Shown here one piece after another: positions 46,448 to 55,158 of a DNA stretch of 64,000 nt. A model generated the notes under the pieces. That model made no database searches and was not told the origin of the DNA. It saw nothing but the letters and a program-made list of their open reading frames with translations. Where the stretch lies: assembly GCA_963795335.1 (NCBI GenBank), contig CAWCHI010000018.1, positions 124,001 through 188,000 on the forward strand, written 5' to 3'. The translations under genes and the position numbers were made by a program. The stretch comes from Trebonia sp963795335. Lineage in GTDB: Bacteria > Actinomycetota > Actinomycetes > Streptosporangiales > Streptosporangiaceae. The stretch's first letter is position 1, and each line of letters starts with the position of its first letter.

Positions 46448-47752
46448 TTGCTGAGCTTCCTCGACCCGCTGTTCGAGGCGGTCGCCTGGGTGATGATGCG
46501 CATCCACGCGGTGCTCGCCGTGCCGTTCGGCGCGATCGAGCGGTGTGACCTGGGCCCTGACGATCGTCATCCTCGTGGTGCTGATGCGGCTCGTCATGGT
46601 GCCGCTGTTCATCAAGCAGCGGAACTCCATGTGGAAGATGCAGTCACACATGCCCCAGCTGCAGGAGCTCCGCAAGAAGTACAAGAACGACAAGACCCGT
46701 CTCAACGAAGAGACGATGAAGTTCTACAAGGAGAACGGCATCAACCCGCTCGGGCGGCTGCCTGCCGCTGGTAGCGCAGCTGCCGGTCTTCTGGTCGCTG
46801 TTCAACGTGCTGAGGGCAATCGCCGACTGGAAGCCCGGTCAGACTCCGAAGTACGGGATGACCACCGCCTTCGTGACCCAGCGCGTCCGAGGCGCGGATC
46901 TTCGGCATCAAGCTGGTCGACCAGTTCCTGCACCCCGTTCCGGGCGAGTCGGCGACCTCACGGTATCTCATCGTCGTGTTCGTGCTGATCAGCGCGGGGA
47001 CGACGTTCCTGACGATGCGCCAGAGCCAGAAGCGCGGCATGATGAACGGCGGCCAGCCGACGCCCGACCCGGATCAGCCGGGTGCGGCCGCCGCCAGCGC
47101 GATGTCGAAGAACATGATGTACATCGCCCCGTTCTTCGCTCTTACTGGTCTGTACTGGCAGTTCGGCCTGGTCCTGTACTGGGTCACCACGAACGTCTGG
47201 ACGCTCGGGCAGCAGCACTTCCTGTTCCGCAAGCTTCCGGTGGTGGGAAGCGCTACCGTTGGTGCGTCCGCGGCTCCGGTCGCGGCCGCGGCAGTGAAGT
47301 CGGCGCCCGTCAAGGGAACGCCGGCGAAGGGCACCGTCAGGAACGGCACTTCCAGCACCTCTGGGACGGTCAAGGCCGGAACGGCCGCTAAGACCGGGAC
47401 CAAGGCGGCCGCCCCGAAGGCGGCCGCCCCGAATGCCGTGGCCCCGAAAACGGCGGCCCCGAAGGCTTCCGGGGCTAAGCCGGTCACCACGACCAAGGCC
47501 AACGGCACCAAGCCGGCCAGCCAGGCCGCCGCCACCGACACGGCTGCCGTCCCGGTGGCCAAGTCAAAGGCAAACGGCAGCGACGGCGCCAGCGGAACCG
47601 GCGCGAGCAGCGGGCCGAGCATGCTCAAGCGGTTCAGCCGCAGCAAGGAAGAGCCGGAAGAGGTACCGGCCGCCCCGCAGACCCGGGTCGTACGGCAGCA
47701 GCCGAGCCGGCAGTCACGCAGCAAGCGCGGCGGCAACACCGGCAAGCGGTGA
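46448..47752 (+). CDS. yidC: Membrane protein insertase YidC (three +1 frameshifts)
   Basis: The Oxa1-type insertase, about 434 residues. TTG 46448 has AAGGAG eight bases upstream. The core reads LTIVILVVLMRLVMVPLFIKQRNSMWKMQSHMPQLQELRKKYKNDKTRLNEETMKFYKENGINPL, then GCLPLVAQLPVFWSLFNVLRAIADW, then IFGIKLVDQFL and MYIAPFFALTGLYWQFGLVLYWVTTNVWTLGQQHFL. Three single-base insertions (about 46545, 46752, 46885) leave the overall frame unchanged. The C-terminal 160 residues are an unusual Lys/Ala/Thr/Pro-rich tail with AAPKAAAPNAVAPKTAAPKA repeats, probably ribosome- or RNA-binding. Confidence 0.96.
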
Positions 47753-47792
47753 ACCGGCCGTGGGGGATGGTCCAGTTGAGGGGTTCGGCACG

Positions 47793-48413
47793 ATGGTAGA
47801 TCAGGAGCAGGAACTGAACAGCGTGGTCGATGACGAGGGGCCCGCGGCAGCCGGCGACGACCTGGACGAGCTGGTCGACGACGAAGCCGAGGATGACGAA
47901 GCCGAGGACGACGGCGGCGAAGAGGCCGAGGACGACGGCGACGACGAGCCCGACCTGGGCACGCTCGAGGAAGAGGGTGAGATCGCCGCCGATTACATCG
48001 AGGGACTGCTGGACATCGCGGACCTTGACGGCGATATCGACATGGACGTGGAAGGCGACCGAGCGGTCGTGTCGGTCGTCGGCGCCACCCTCGACGAGCT
48101 GGTCGGCGACGACGGCGAGGTCCTGGAAGCGCTACAGGAACTCACCCGGCTGGCGGTGCACCGGCGGACCGGCTCCCGGGCCCGGCTGATGCTGGACGTC
48201 GGCGGCTTCCGCGCGCGGCGGCGAGAGGAGCTGGCCGAGCTCGGACGCTCGGTCGCGGACGAGGTGTCGCGGACTGGTGAGCCGAAGAAGCTGCGGGCCA
48301 TGTCCCCGTTCGAGCGGAAGATTGTCCACGACGCCGTCGCGTTCGCCGGGCTGCGCAGCGAGTCGGAGGGCGAGGAGCCAAACCGCCGCGTGGTCGTCTT
48401 CCCGGTCGGCTGA
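47793..48413 (+). CDS. khpB: KhpB/Jag RNA-binding protein
   Basis: A 206-residue Jag-type protein. The first 75 residues are extremely acidic (EDDEAEDDGGEEAEDDGDDE), far longer than in most homologues. Then come a KH domain (AADYIEGLLDIADLDGDIDMDVEGDRAVVSVVG...DDGEVLEALQELTRLAVHRRTG...RLMLDVGGFRARRREELAELGR) and a C-terminal R3H domain (PKKLRAMSPFERKIVHDAVAFAGLRSESEGEEPNRRVVVFP). It is conserved between yidC and rsmG and probably binds RNA in cell-growth control. Confidence 0.94.
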   Translation: MVDQEQELNSVVDDEGPAAAGDDLDELVDDEAEDDEAEDDGGEEAEDDGDDEPDLGTLEEEGEIAADYIEGLLDIADLDGDIDMDVEGDRAVVSVVGATLDELVGDDGEVLEALQELTRLAVHRRTGSRARLMLDVGGFRARRREELAELGRSVADEVSRTGEPKKLRAMSPFERKIVHDAVAFAGLRSESEGEEPNRRVVVFPVG

Positions 48414-48424
48414 GGCGGACCGAG

Positions 48425-49108
48425 GTGGCCTCGGCGGAGGTGACCGCCGAGGCCACAGCTGTCTTCGGCGACGTCCTGGAAAAGGCATGCCGGTATGCGG
48501 ATCTGCTCGCGACCGATGGGGTGACCCGCGGCCTGATCGGGCCGCGGGAGACCGAGCGGCTCTGGGACCGCCACCTGCTGAACTGCGCCGTGGTAGCCGA
48601 GCTGCTGCCGGAGCAGGGACAGCTGGTCGACATCGGCTCCGGAGCCGGGCTGCCTGGCGTCGTGCTGGCGATGCTGCGTCCGTCACTCGACGTCGTGTTG
48701 CTCGAGCCGCTCCTGCGGCGATCGTCCTTCCTTTCGGAATGCGTCTCTGAACTTGGACTTTCAAATGCTACAGTGCTCCGCGCACGAGCTGAGGACAAGG
48801 CCGCCGCGGGCATCAGGGCGGACATCGCGACGGCGCGCGCGGTCGCACCGCTCGATCGGCTGGCGGGCTGGGCCAACGGGCTCCTGCGACCGGGCGGAGA
48901 ACTGCTCGCGATCAAGGGGCAGTCCGCCGCGGCCGAGCTGGCGGCCGCGGAGCCGGTACTTTCCCGACTTGGCGTGCGGAGTGCAGGGGTTCTGCAAGCC
49001 GGTCACGGTAGGGTCGTAGATACGACCACGGTTGTCCGTGTCGTTATGCAAGGTCGTGGCCGAGAGGAGCGTGCAGGTGCTCAGCGCAGCCGGCGTGGGG
49101 TGGCCTGA
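48425..49108 (+). CDS. rsmG: 16S rRNA G527 methyltransferase
   Basis: A 227-residue RsmG (GidB) that makes m7G527 in 16S rRNA; loss gives low-level streptomycin resistance in actinomycetes. GTG 48425. Motifs are LWDRHLLNCAVVAELLPEQGQLVDIGSGAGLPGVVLAML (SAM site) and TARAVAPLDRLAGWANGLLRPGGELLAIKGQSAAAEL. It lies 11 bp after khpB and is followed by parA with a 210-bp gap holding a parS site. Confidence 0.97.
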   Translation: MASAEVTAEATAVFGDVLEKACRYADLLATDGVTRGLIGPRETERLWDRHLLNCAVVAELLPEQGQLVDIGSGAGLPGVVLAMLRPSLDVVLLEPLLRRSSFLSECVSELGLSNATVLRARAEDKAAAGIRADIATARAVAPLDRLAGWANGLLRPGGELLAIKGQSAAAELAAAEPVLSRLGVRSAGVLQAGHGRVVDTTTVVRVVMQGRGREERAGAQRSRRGVA

Positions 49109-49282
49109 CGGGAGGACGGCTCTGATGCCAGGCGTGACCGGGCTGGGATGGCCCGGGAAGCGGCTGAGGCTCTCCTCATCTCAATCCCCCGAGCAGGTCT
49201 TGGAAGGTACGTCGGTGAACGGTCGGGACGAACTCTCCGCCTCCCCGGTTCTGACCGGGTTCGGAACGCGCTCGCGGCCGCG

Positions 49283-49296
49283 GTTTCACGTGGAAC
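49283..49296. promoter_or_regulatory. parS-like site upstream of parA
   Basis: GTTTCACGTGGAAC, one mismatch to the perfect 14-mer, 22 bp before the chosen parA start. Its position just before parA is usual in actinomycetes and supports the ATG 49319 start over the more distant ATG 49148. Confidence 0.8.
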
Positions 49297-49318
49297 ACCG
49301 GAAGAAGTGAAGGCAGCG

Positions 49319-50305
49319 ATGCCCCCGGTGACCGGCCCCGCGGTGAGTGGAGGGACCCAGATGACGCCCGATCAAGCATCCCCGGAAGTGACAGCGACGG
49401 TGTCAGACACGGCCGTGGTAGTACCAGCGGCTCCCGTCAACTCCGGTGACACCCCGATCGCGCGGGCCGCCGAAGCAGCGGTCGGCGGTCGCGGTGGCAC
49501 CAAGCGCGAGCAGTGGCCGCAGCCGAAGCGCTGCCGGATTATGACGGTCGCCAACCAGAAGGGCGGCGTCGGCAAAACCACCACCGCGGTCAACCTCGCG
49601 GCCAGCCTTTCCCAGCACGGTAACCGGGTCCTCGTGGTCGACTTGGACCCGCAGGGGAACGCCTCGACCGCCCTCGACGTCGACCATCACGTCGGCGCCG
49701 ACTCGGTCTACAACGCGCTGGTCGAGGAGCGCCCGCTGTCCGAGGTGGTGGCGGAGGTCGAGGGGATGCCCGGCCTCTTCTGCGCCCCGGCCACCATCGA
49801 CCTGGCCGGAGCCGAGATCGAACTTGTGCCGATGGTGGCCCGGGAGTCACGCCTGAACAGGTCGATCGAACAGCTCGACCTGGACGCCTTCGACTACGTG
49901 CTGATTGACTGCCCGCCGTCCCTCGGCCTGCTCACGGTCAACGCCCTGGTCGCGGCGGAGGAAGTGCTCATCCCGATCCAGTGCGAGTACTACGCCCTCG
50001 AGGGTCTCGAGCAGTTGCTGCGCACGGTCGAGCTCGTCCGTGGCCACCTCAACGCTAACCTGCGGGTGTCCACCATCCTGCTCACCATGTACGACGGCCG
50101 CACCCGGCTGGCAACCCAGGTCGCTGACGATGTTCGCAGCCACTTCGGCGACGTCGTGCTGCAGACCATCATCCCGCGGTCGGTCCGCGTCTCCGAGGCC
50201 CCGAGCTACGGCCAGTCCGTGATTACCTACGATCCTGCTTCATCCGGTGCTGTCGCCTACGCCGAGGCCGCGCGCGAGCTTGCTTACCGCGCCGTCACTG
50301 GCTGA
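49319..50305 (+). CDS. parA: Chromosome partitioning ATPase ParA
   Basis: A 328-residue ParA/Soj ATPase that drives origin segregation with ParB. The deviant Walker A is VANQKGGVGKTTTAVNLAASL, followed by LVVDLDPQGNAST, the switch II region YVLIDCPPSLGLLTVNALVAAEEVLIPIQCEYYALEGLEQLL and the C-terminal QTIIPRSVRVSEAPSYGQSVITYDP. ATG 49319 has GTGAAGG upstream; starting at 49148 would put the parS site in the coding region. An N-terminal unstructured region of about 75 residues precedes the fold. Confidence 0.97.
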   Translation: MPPVTGPAVSGGTQMTPDQASPEVTATVSDTAVVVPAAPVNSGDTPIARAAEAAVGGRGGTKREQWPQPKRCRIMTVANQKGGVGKTTTAVNLAASLSQHGNRVLVVDLDPQGNASTALDVDHHVGADSVYNALVEERPLSEVVAEVEGMPGLFCAPATIDLAGAEIELVPMVARESRLNRSIEQLDLDAFDYVLIDCPPSLGLLTVNALVAAEEVLIPIQCEYYALEGLEQLLRTVELVRGHLNANLRVSTILLTMYDGRTRLATQVADDVRSHFGDVVLQTIIPRSVRVSEAPSYGQSVITYDPASSGAVAYAEAARELAYRAVTG

Positions 50306-50747
50306 TTTGTTTTCTGGGTTTAGGTGGCGGGGCTGGGCGGGGACGGGTCCGGCGCGGCAGCGACGGTACCGCCGGATATAACCGGAAGAGAAGAACCCCC
50401 GTAAGGTCACTGGGCGAGAAGTAGAAAACGCTCTTGTTGGCCCGGTGGCTGCGGGGAGACCCTGACGGAGCGGAATTCCCACCCTTAACGCCAGCCCTCC
50501 ACCAGGGCAACGTCACCGCCCGCGCTGCCCCGCGCCCTTCAACCCACCGGCCCGCACCGCGGGCTCAGCGCAACCACTGACCCGCTCGCGCTGCCTTCCA
50601 GCGAAGATGGGGCAGGGCGCGGCGGAGGATCCGCGGCGGCGTTCGGGCAGCGCCGATCGGTCTTATCGGCGAGGCCCGACTTGCCGCCGCGGATCCCCGC
50701 AAGCCCAGCCCCGCCACCTCAACGCCGTAACAGAACGCCTTCAAAGA
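50306..50747. repeat. Convergent gap bounded by a 17-bp inverted repeat
   Basis: Between convergent parA and parB, a perfect 17-bp inverted repeat (AGGTGGCGGGGCTGGGC at 50322-50338, complement at 50703-50719) encloses 364 bp. Inside, another perfect 14-bp pair (GGATCCGCGGCGGC, 50627-50640 and 50683-50696) surrounds a 6-bp hairpin with GCCGAT/ATCGGC arms (50652-50670). No gene is seen. The inner nested hairpin could act as a bidirectional terminator; the outer pair is unexplained. Confidence 0.6.
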
Positions 50748-51815
50748 TCAGTCTGAAGGCAAGGACTCCGGCCGAGCCGACGAGGCATCAGGCGACATCG
50801 CCTTCACGATCCGCTCAAGATCGTCGATCGTCGCGAACTCGACGGTGATCTTGCCCTTCTTCTGCCCCATTTCGACCTTGACCCGGGTGTCGAAGATGTC
50901 GGAGAGGCGGTCTGACAAGTGCCGGAGGGCGGGGGCCACCGGTCGGTTGACGGGGCCTTTACGGGGCGGCTTGACGGCGTCTTGTTTGAAGGTGAGGACG
51001 ATCTCCTCGACGTTGCGGACCGAGAGGCCCTCGGCGAAGATGCGGTGGGCGAGACGTTCCTGGTCGGCCGGGTCGTTCAGGGAGAGCAGGGCCCGGGCGT
51101 GGCCGGCGCTGAGCTCGCCCGCGGCCAGACGCTTCTGAACGAACGGGGGCAGGTTGAGCAGGCGGAGGGTATTGCTGATGTGCGGGCGGGAGCGGCCGAT
51201 GCGCTGCGCCAGCTGCTCGTGGGTGGCGCCGAAGTCGTCGAGCAGCTGCTGGTAGGCAGCGGCCTCTTCGAGCGGGTCGAGTTGCTGCCGGTGCAGGTTT
51301 TCCAGCAACGCGTCGCGCAGCATGTCCGTGTCAGGCGTCTCACGGACGATGGCCGGGATGACCCCGAGGCCGGCCTGCTGGGAGGCACGCCAGCGTCGCT
51401 CGCCCATGACGAGCTCGTACTGACCGGGGCTGAGCTTACGCACGACGACCGGCTGGAGCAGGCCGACCTCGGTGATGGAGGCGGCCAGCTCGTCCAGGGC
51501 TTCTTCGTCGAAGGTGCGGCGAGGCTGACGCGGGTTCGGGGTGATCGAGCCGACCGGGACCTCTTCGAAGTAGGCGCCCGTCACCTCCCGCAGCCCGGCG
51601 CCGCCCGCGTCAGCGGCTGATGAATCGGCGCCGATGCTCGTCCGGTGGTCCTGACCGTTACCGTCGGCCGACGCCGCCGGGCTGGTGCCAGCCAGCCCGG
51701 CCGACGGTGCCACCGACTGACCGCTGGCCGCGGGGCCGGTCGCGAGCCCCGGGCGCGAGGCCTCCGGGATCAGTGCTCCGAGACCTTTGCCAAGACCTCG
51801 TCGTTGCTGCGCCAC
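50748..51815 (-). CDS. parB: Chromosome partitioning protein ParB
   Basis: A 355-residue ParB. GTG 51815 begins VAQQRRGLGKGLGALIP, the conserved ParA-contact start. The CTPase/N-terminal domain has ITPNPRQPRRTFDEEALDELAASI, VMGERRWRASQQAG (GERR motif) and LLENLHRQQLDPLEEAAAYQQLLDDFG. The DNA-binding HTH is THEQLAQRIGRSRPHISNTLRLLNLP. The C-terminal dimerisation domain ends KITVEFATIDDLERIVKAM. It has two perfect parS sites just upstream. Confidence 0.97.
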   Translation of the reverse strand: MAQQRRGLGKGLGALIPEASRPGLATGPAASGQSVAPSAGLAGTSPAASADGNGQDHRTSIGADSSAADAGGAGLREVTGAYFEEVPVGSITPNPRQPRRTFDEEALDELAASITEVGLLQPVVVRKLSPGQYELVMGERRWRASQQAGLGVIPAIVRETPDTDMLRDALLENLHRQQLDPLEEAAAYQQLLDDFGATHEQLAQRIGRSRPHISNTLRLLNLPPFVQKRLAAGELSAGHARALLSLNDPADQERLAHRIFAEGLSVRNVEEIVLTFKQDAVKPPRKGPVNRPVAPALRHLSDRLSDIFDTRVKVEMGQKKGKITVEFATIDDLERIVKAMSPDASSARPESLPSD

Positions 51816-51935
51816 TACTTCTCCCGTCGGATGCCCGTTATGCTGCGGAGACGGCACCAGACTGGCTGGCGGACCGTGGCCGCCCTTCCAATCTAACGGC
51901 AATGAGACGCGAAATCCCCGGGATCAGCGAGGCTG

Positions 51936-51949
51936 GTTTCACGTGAAAC
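51936..51949. promoter_or_regulatory. Perfect parS site 1 upstream of parB
   Basis: GTTTCACGTGAAAC, fully palindromic, 121 bp before the parB start. Confidence 0.92.
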
Positions 51950-51978
51950 CGGCGCCGGGCAGCGCAGCGGCCGAGGCC

Positions 51979-51992
51979 GTTTCACGTGAAAC
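51979..51992. promoter_or_regulatory. Perfect parS site 2
   Basis: GTTTCACGTGAAAC, 43 bp centre to centre from site 1, immediately past the threonine aldolase stop. Confidence 0.92.
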
Positions 51993-52004
51993 CAGCAGCG
52001 GAGG

Positions 52005-53067
52005 TCAGGGCCGCAGCCCGGCTCGCTGCACGCGCGGGGCGCCGGCCGCGGCCGCGATGTCGTCGAGGAAGGCGTCGACGTCCCCCTCGAGGGTGTCGTA
52101 CGCCGTCATCCACCGGACAATGGAAGCGGACTCGTCCCACACGTGGAAGGTCCAGTCCTGCTGAAGCTGAGCGATGTGCCGGGAGTGCAGCCGGGCGAAG
52201 ACCGCGTCGGACTGGACCGGGTAGACCACCTCGACCCCGGGGATGCCGGCCAGCCCGGTGGCCAGCCGGGCGGCCATCGCGTTGGCGTGCGCGGCGTTCT
52301 TCAGCCACAGGTCGTCGGCTAGGAGCGCGTCGAACTGTGCCGCAAGGAAGCGCATCTTGGAGGACAGCTGCAGGTACTGCTTGCGAAGGTAGGGGGCGCT
52401 GGCCGCTTCGGCCTGGCCCATCACGATCACCGCCTCGGCGCCCATGGCTCCGTTCTTGGTGCCGCCGAAGCTGAGTACGTCCGCGGTGCTTGCCAGCTCG
52501 GCCAGCGTGCAGCCGAGATGGGCCGCCGCGTTGGCCAGGCGGGCACCGTCCAGGAAGACCCGCAACCCGTTTGCGGCGCAGAACTCCTTGATCGCCGTGA
52601 GCTCGGCCAGCGAGTAGCACGTGCCGAACTCGGTCGACTGGGTGACGGCGACCACGCCGGGCTGGGCGAAGTGTTCGTCGCCACGGCCGGCCAGCCGGGT
52701 GGCGATCAGGTCCGGGGTCAGCTTCCCGTCCGGGGCGCGGACGGTCAGCAGCTTGGTGCCGAGCAGGCTTTCGGAGGCGCCGCACTCGTCGGTATTGATG
52801 TGGGCCGACTCGGCGCAGATGACTGCCTCGTGGCGGCCGAGCAGCAAGCCAAGCCCGAGGACGTTCGCGCCGCTGCCGTTCATCACCAGGTACACCCCGC
52901 CCTGAGCGCCCGATCAGCCGGCGGATCTCGCTGGTCACCTTCTCCGTCCACGGGTCGGCGCCGTAGGCAACGGCATCGCCGGCATTCGCCTCGACGATGG
53001 CGCGCATAACCGCAGGATGAGTACCCGCGTGATTGTCGCTGCCGAAGCTCTTCCGCGCTACCGCCAT
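52005..53067 (-). CDS. Low-specificity L-threonine aldolase (one frameshift)
   Basis: A PLP enzyme (about 354 residues) that cleaves threonine to glycine and acetaldehyde. ATG 53067 begins ...RKSFGSDNHAGTHPAVMRAIVEANAGDAVAYGADPWTEKV, the family start. Other blocks: VYLVMNGSGANVLGL, ICAESAHINTDECGA, ...GLRVFLDGARLANAAAHLG, and the PLP-lysine segment VLSFGGTKNGAMGAEAV. An indel near 52905 separates the first 55 residues. Two parS sites lie directly downstream. Confidence 0.94.
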
Positions 53068-53183
53068 CTTGGTCCTCCATCTGTTATTTCTCGCTCACGT
53101 GTCACCGCATTCCCTGCCGCCGACAGGGTACGATGCCAAAATAGTGGCTGGTTCACGCTGACCTGATCGGGGAACTCATCGGG

Positions 53184-53825
53184 ATGTCACGCCGACTTGT
53201 CAACATCACACTGGATAATCTCGGCGACATCCCGCCGAGTTGCCGCACGTGTGTTTTCTGGGAACTCGACCCGGTCAGCAAGGCCCGCGCGGATGCGTCC
53301 GACCCTGGACTGGAAAAGGAGTCCTGGATCTCCTCGGTCCTCCTCGAGTGGGGGAGTTGCGGGAAGATCCTCTACGTCGACGGCGTGCCGGCCGCGTACG
53401 TGCTTTTCGCTCCGCCGCAATATGTGCCCCGGTCGGTCGCCTTTCCCACCAGTCCGGTCAGCGCGGACGCGGTCCTCTTGATGACGGCCCGGGTGCTGAG
53501 CGAGTTCTCCGGTGGCGGCCTCGGCCGCATGCTGATCCAGGGCATGGCCAAGGACCTGACCCGGCGAGGAGTACGGGCGATCGAGGCCTTCGGTGACAAG
53601 GAATGGACCGCACCTGCCTGCGTCCTGCCGGTGGACTACCTGCTCGCCGTCGGCTTCAAGACCGTCCGTCCGCACCACCGCAATCCCCGGCTGCGCATGG
53701 AGCTCCGCTCGACGCTGAGCTGGCGCGAAGACGTCGAGGTGGCGCTCGAACGGCTGCTGGGCTCGATGACCCCCGAGCGTGTGCTCCGCCCCTCGCCCGC
53801 CGCTGTGATCAGCGGCCAGCTCTAG
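53184..53825 (+). CDS. GNAT family N-acetyltransferase
   Basis: A 213-residue acetyltransferase of the actinobacterial type encoded near parB. It begins MSRRLVNITLDNLGDIPPSCRTCVFWELDPV with a CxxC pair (CRTC) that could bind metal. The acetyl-CoA-binding motif is ARVLSEFSGGGLGRMLIQGMAKDLTRRGVRAIEAFGDKEW. Substrate unknown. Divergent from the threonine aldolase gene. Confidence 0.88.
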   Translation: MSRRLVNITLDNLGDIPPSCRTCVFWELDPVSKARADASDPGLEKESWISSVLLEWGSCGKILYVDGVPAAYVLFAPPQYVPRSVAFPTSPVSADAVLLMTARVLSEFSGGGLGRMLIQGMAKDLTRRGVRAIEAFGDKEWTAPACVLPVDYLLAVGFKTVRPHHRNPRLRMELRSTLSWREDVEVALERLLGSMTPERVLRPSPAAVISGQL

Positions 53826-53837
53826 GCAAAGCGGCGG

Positions 53838-54639
53838 TCACTGGGTCGCGATGACGACGCAGCGCCGGAACTCGGCCAGCGCATCGCGATCGCCCGTGAT
53901 CGTCACCCGCCCAGCCCGGCCCGGGACCTCACGGTTCCAGCCCCACAGCAGCACGTCGACCGGTGTCCCCGCTGACCGTGACGTCGGCCGGCTGGTCCCC
54001 GGCGGAAGGCTCACCCGGTCCGCCCTCAACCGTGAACTCACCCGGCGACGTCTTGACGAGCCAGGTCACCCGAGGGCTGCCGGCGGTCGCTTTCGCCTCG
54101 AACTTGATCGTGCGACCGGGGGATCCGGCCAGCGCTTCTTCGAAGTAGTCGGTCCAGGCCGCGACGCTATAGGCGACGAAGACCCTCAGCAGCTCGTCGA
54201 TCCCGTCGATCGCCAGGTCATCGGGGATCGGGGCGACATCGGCCCCGGCCGCCAGCTCGGCGTCGACCCGGTGGATCACGCTCTCCTGCGCCATCCGCCG
54301 GAACCAGAACCCCACCGTCGGATCAGGCGCGTACCAGGTCCCTCCGCGATCAGCCGGGTTGCGCGTCGTCAGCTCCTGAACAAGGTCGGCGTAGGAGCGG
54401 TCGAGCAACTCCAGCGGCTCCTCATCCTTGAGCCCGGCCGGCGGCCAGTCACTCTCCGTCTCCGCCCCGAGCCGCATGCACTCGACCTTGTGCAGGTACA
54501 CCTCCCCCACGTGACGCACGAGGTCAGCCACCACCCAGTCCGGGCAGGTAGGAACCGGGGCCTGCAGGTGCCCCGGCGCCACCTCCCGCATCCGCCGGTA
54601 ATCGGCGTCGAGGGACTCCAGAAACCGCGAGTTCTCCAT
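53838..54639 (-). CDS. Maleylpyruvate isomerase-family mycothiol-dependent protein (one frameshift)
   Basis: A DinB-like/MDMPI-fold protein of about 266 residues. The N-terminal metal-binding domain starts FLESLDADYRRMREVAPGHLQAPVPTCPDWVVADLVRHVGEVYLHKVECM, with His in RHVGE. The second metal-site block FWFRRMAQESVIHRVDAELAAG is typical of the family. The C-terminal SCP2-like domain continues through VTWLVKTSPGEFTVEGG into, after an indel near 53965, GTPVDVLLWGWNREVPGRAGRVTITGDRDALAEFRRCV. The family uses mycothiol as cofactor (known); substrate not inferable. A large hairpin lies upstream. Confidence 0.85.
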
Positions 54640-54701
54640 AAGAGCGAGTCAACCACAAGGCCCGGGGAGTAGTACAGATTTCGAGAGCAAGGAAACGAGA
54701 A

Positions 54702-54794
54702 GCGGGGGGCGAAGGGGTGAAGCCACTCGCGTCGGACCTCCGATCGGGTTCGATCGGTGGTCCGACAGCGAGCGGCGATCCCCTCGCCCCCCGC
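54702..54794. terminator. Large nested hairpin downstream of trxA
   Basis: A 93-bp multi-level cruciform. The outer arms are GCGGGGGGCGAAGGGG (54702-54717) and its near-complement (54780-54794), the middle arms GTCGGACC (54731-54738) and GGTCCGAC (54759-54766), and the inner stem CCGATCG (54740-54746) with CGATCGG (54751-54757) and a 4-nt loop. It probably ends the long minus-strand run that finishes with trxA; no T-run is present. Confidence 0.75.
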
Positions 54795-54828
54795 GACCCG
54801 CAGCTTGCCTGCGGTAGCCAGGGAAAGG

Positions 54829-55152
54829 CTAGATGAACTCAGCCAGGTCCTTGAGCAGCGCCGCCTTCGGCTTAGCGCCCTTGATCTGCTTCACGACCTC
54901 ACCGTTCTGGAACACGTTGAGCGTCGGGATGGCGAGGATCGAGTACCGCTGGGCGATGCCCGGGTTGTCGTCCACGTTCAGCTTGACAACGTCGATCTTG
55001 TCGGCGTACTCGCCCGCGATCTCCTCGAGGACCGGGGCGATCATCCGGCACGGGCCACACCACTCGGCCCAGTAGTCAACGATGACCGGCTTGTTGTTCT
55101 TCAGGACCTCGGTCTCGAAGGTCGCGTCGGTGACGGCCTTGGTCGCACCCAT
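54829..55152 (-). CDS. trxA: Thioredoxin
   Basis: A 107-residue thioredoxin. The active site is DYWAEWCGPCRMIAPVLEEIA with the cis-Pro loop AIPTLNVFQNG. Electron donor to peroxiredoxins such as the Bcp protein at 17048 and to ribonucleotide reductase. ATG 55152; trxB ends 6 bases upstream, so the two are co-transcribed. Confidence 0.98.
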   Translation of the reverse strand: MGATKAVTDATFETEVLKNNKPVIVDYWAEWCGPCRMIAPVLEEIAGEYADKIDVVKLNVDDNPGIAQRYSILAIPTLNVFQNGEVVKQIKGAKPKAALLKDLAEFI

Positions 55153-55158
55153 GGGTGA

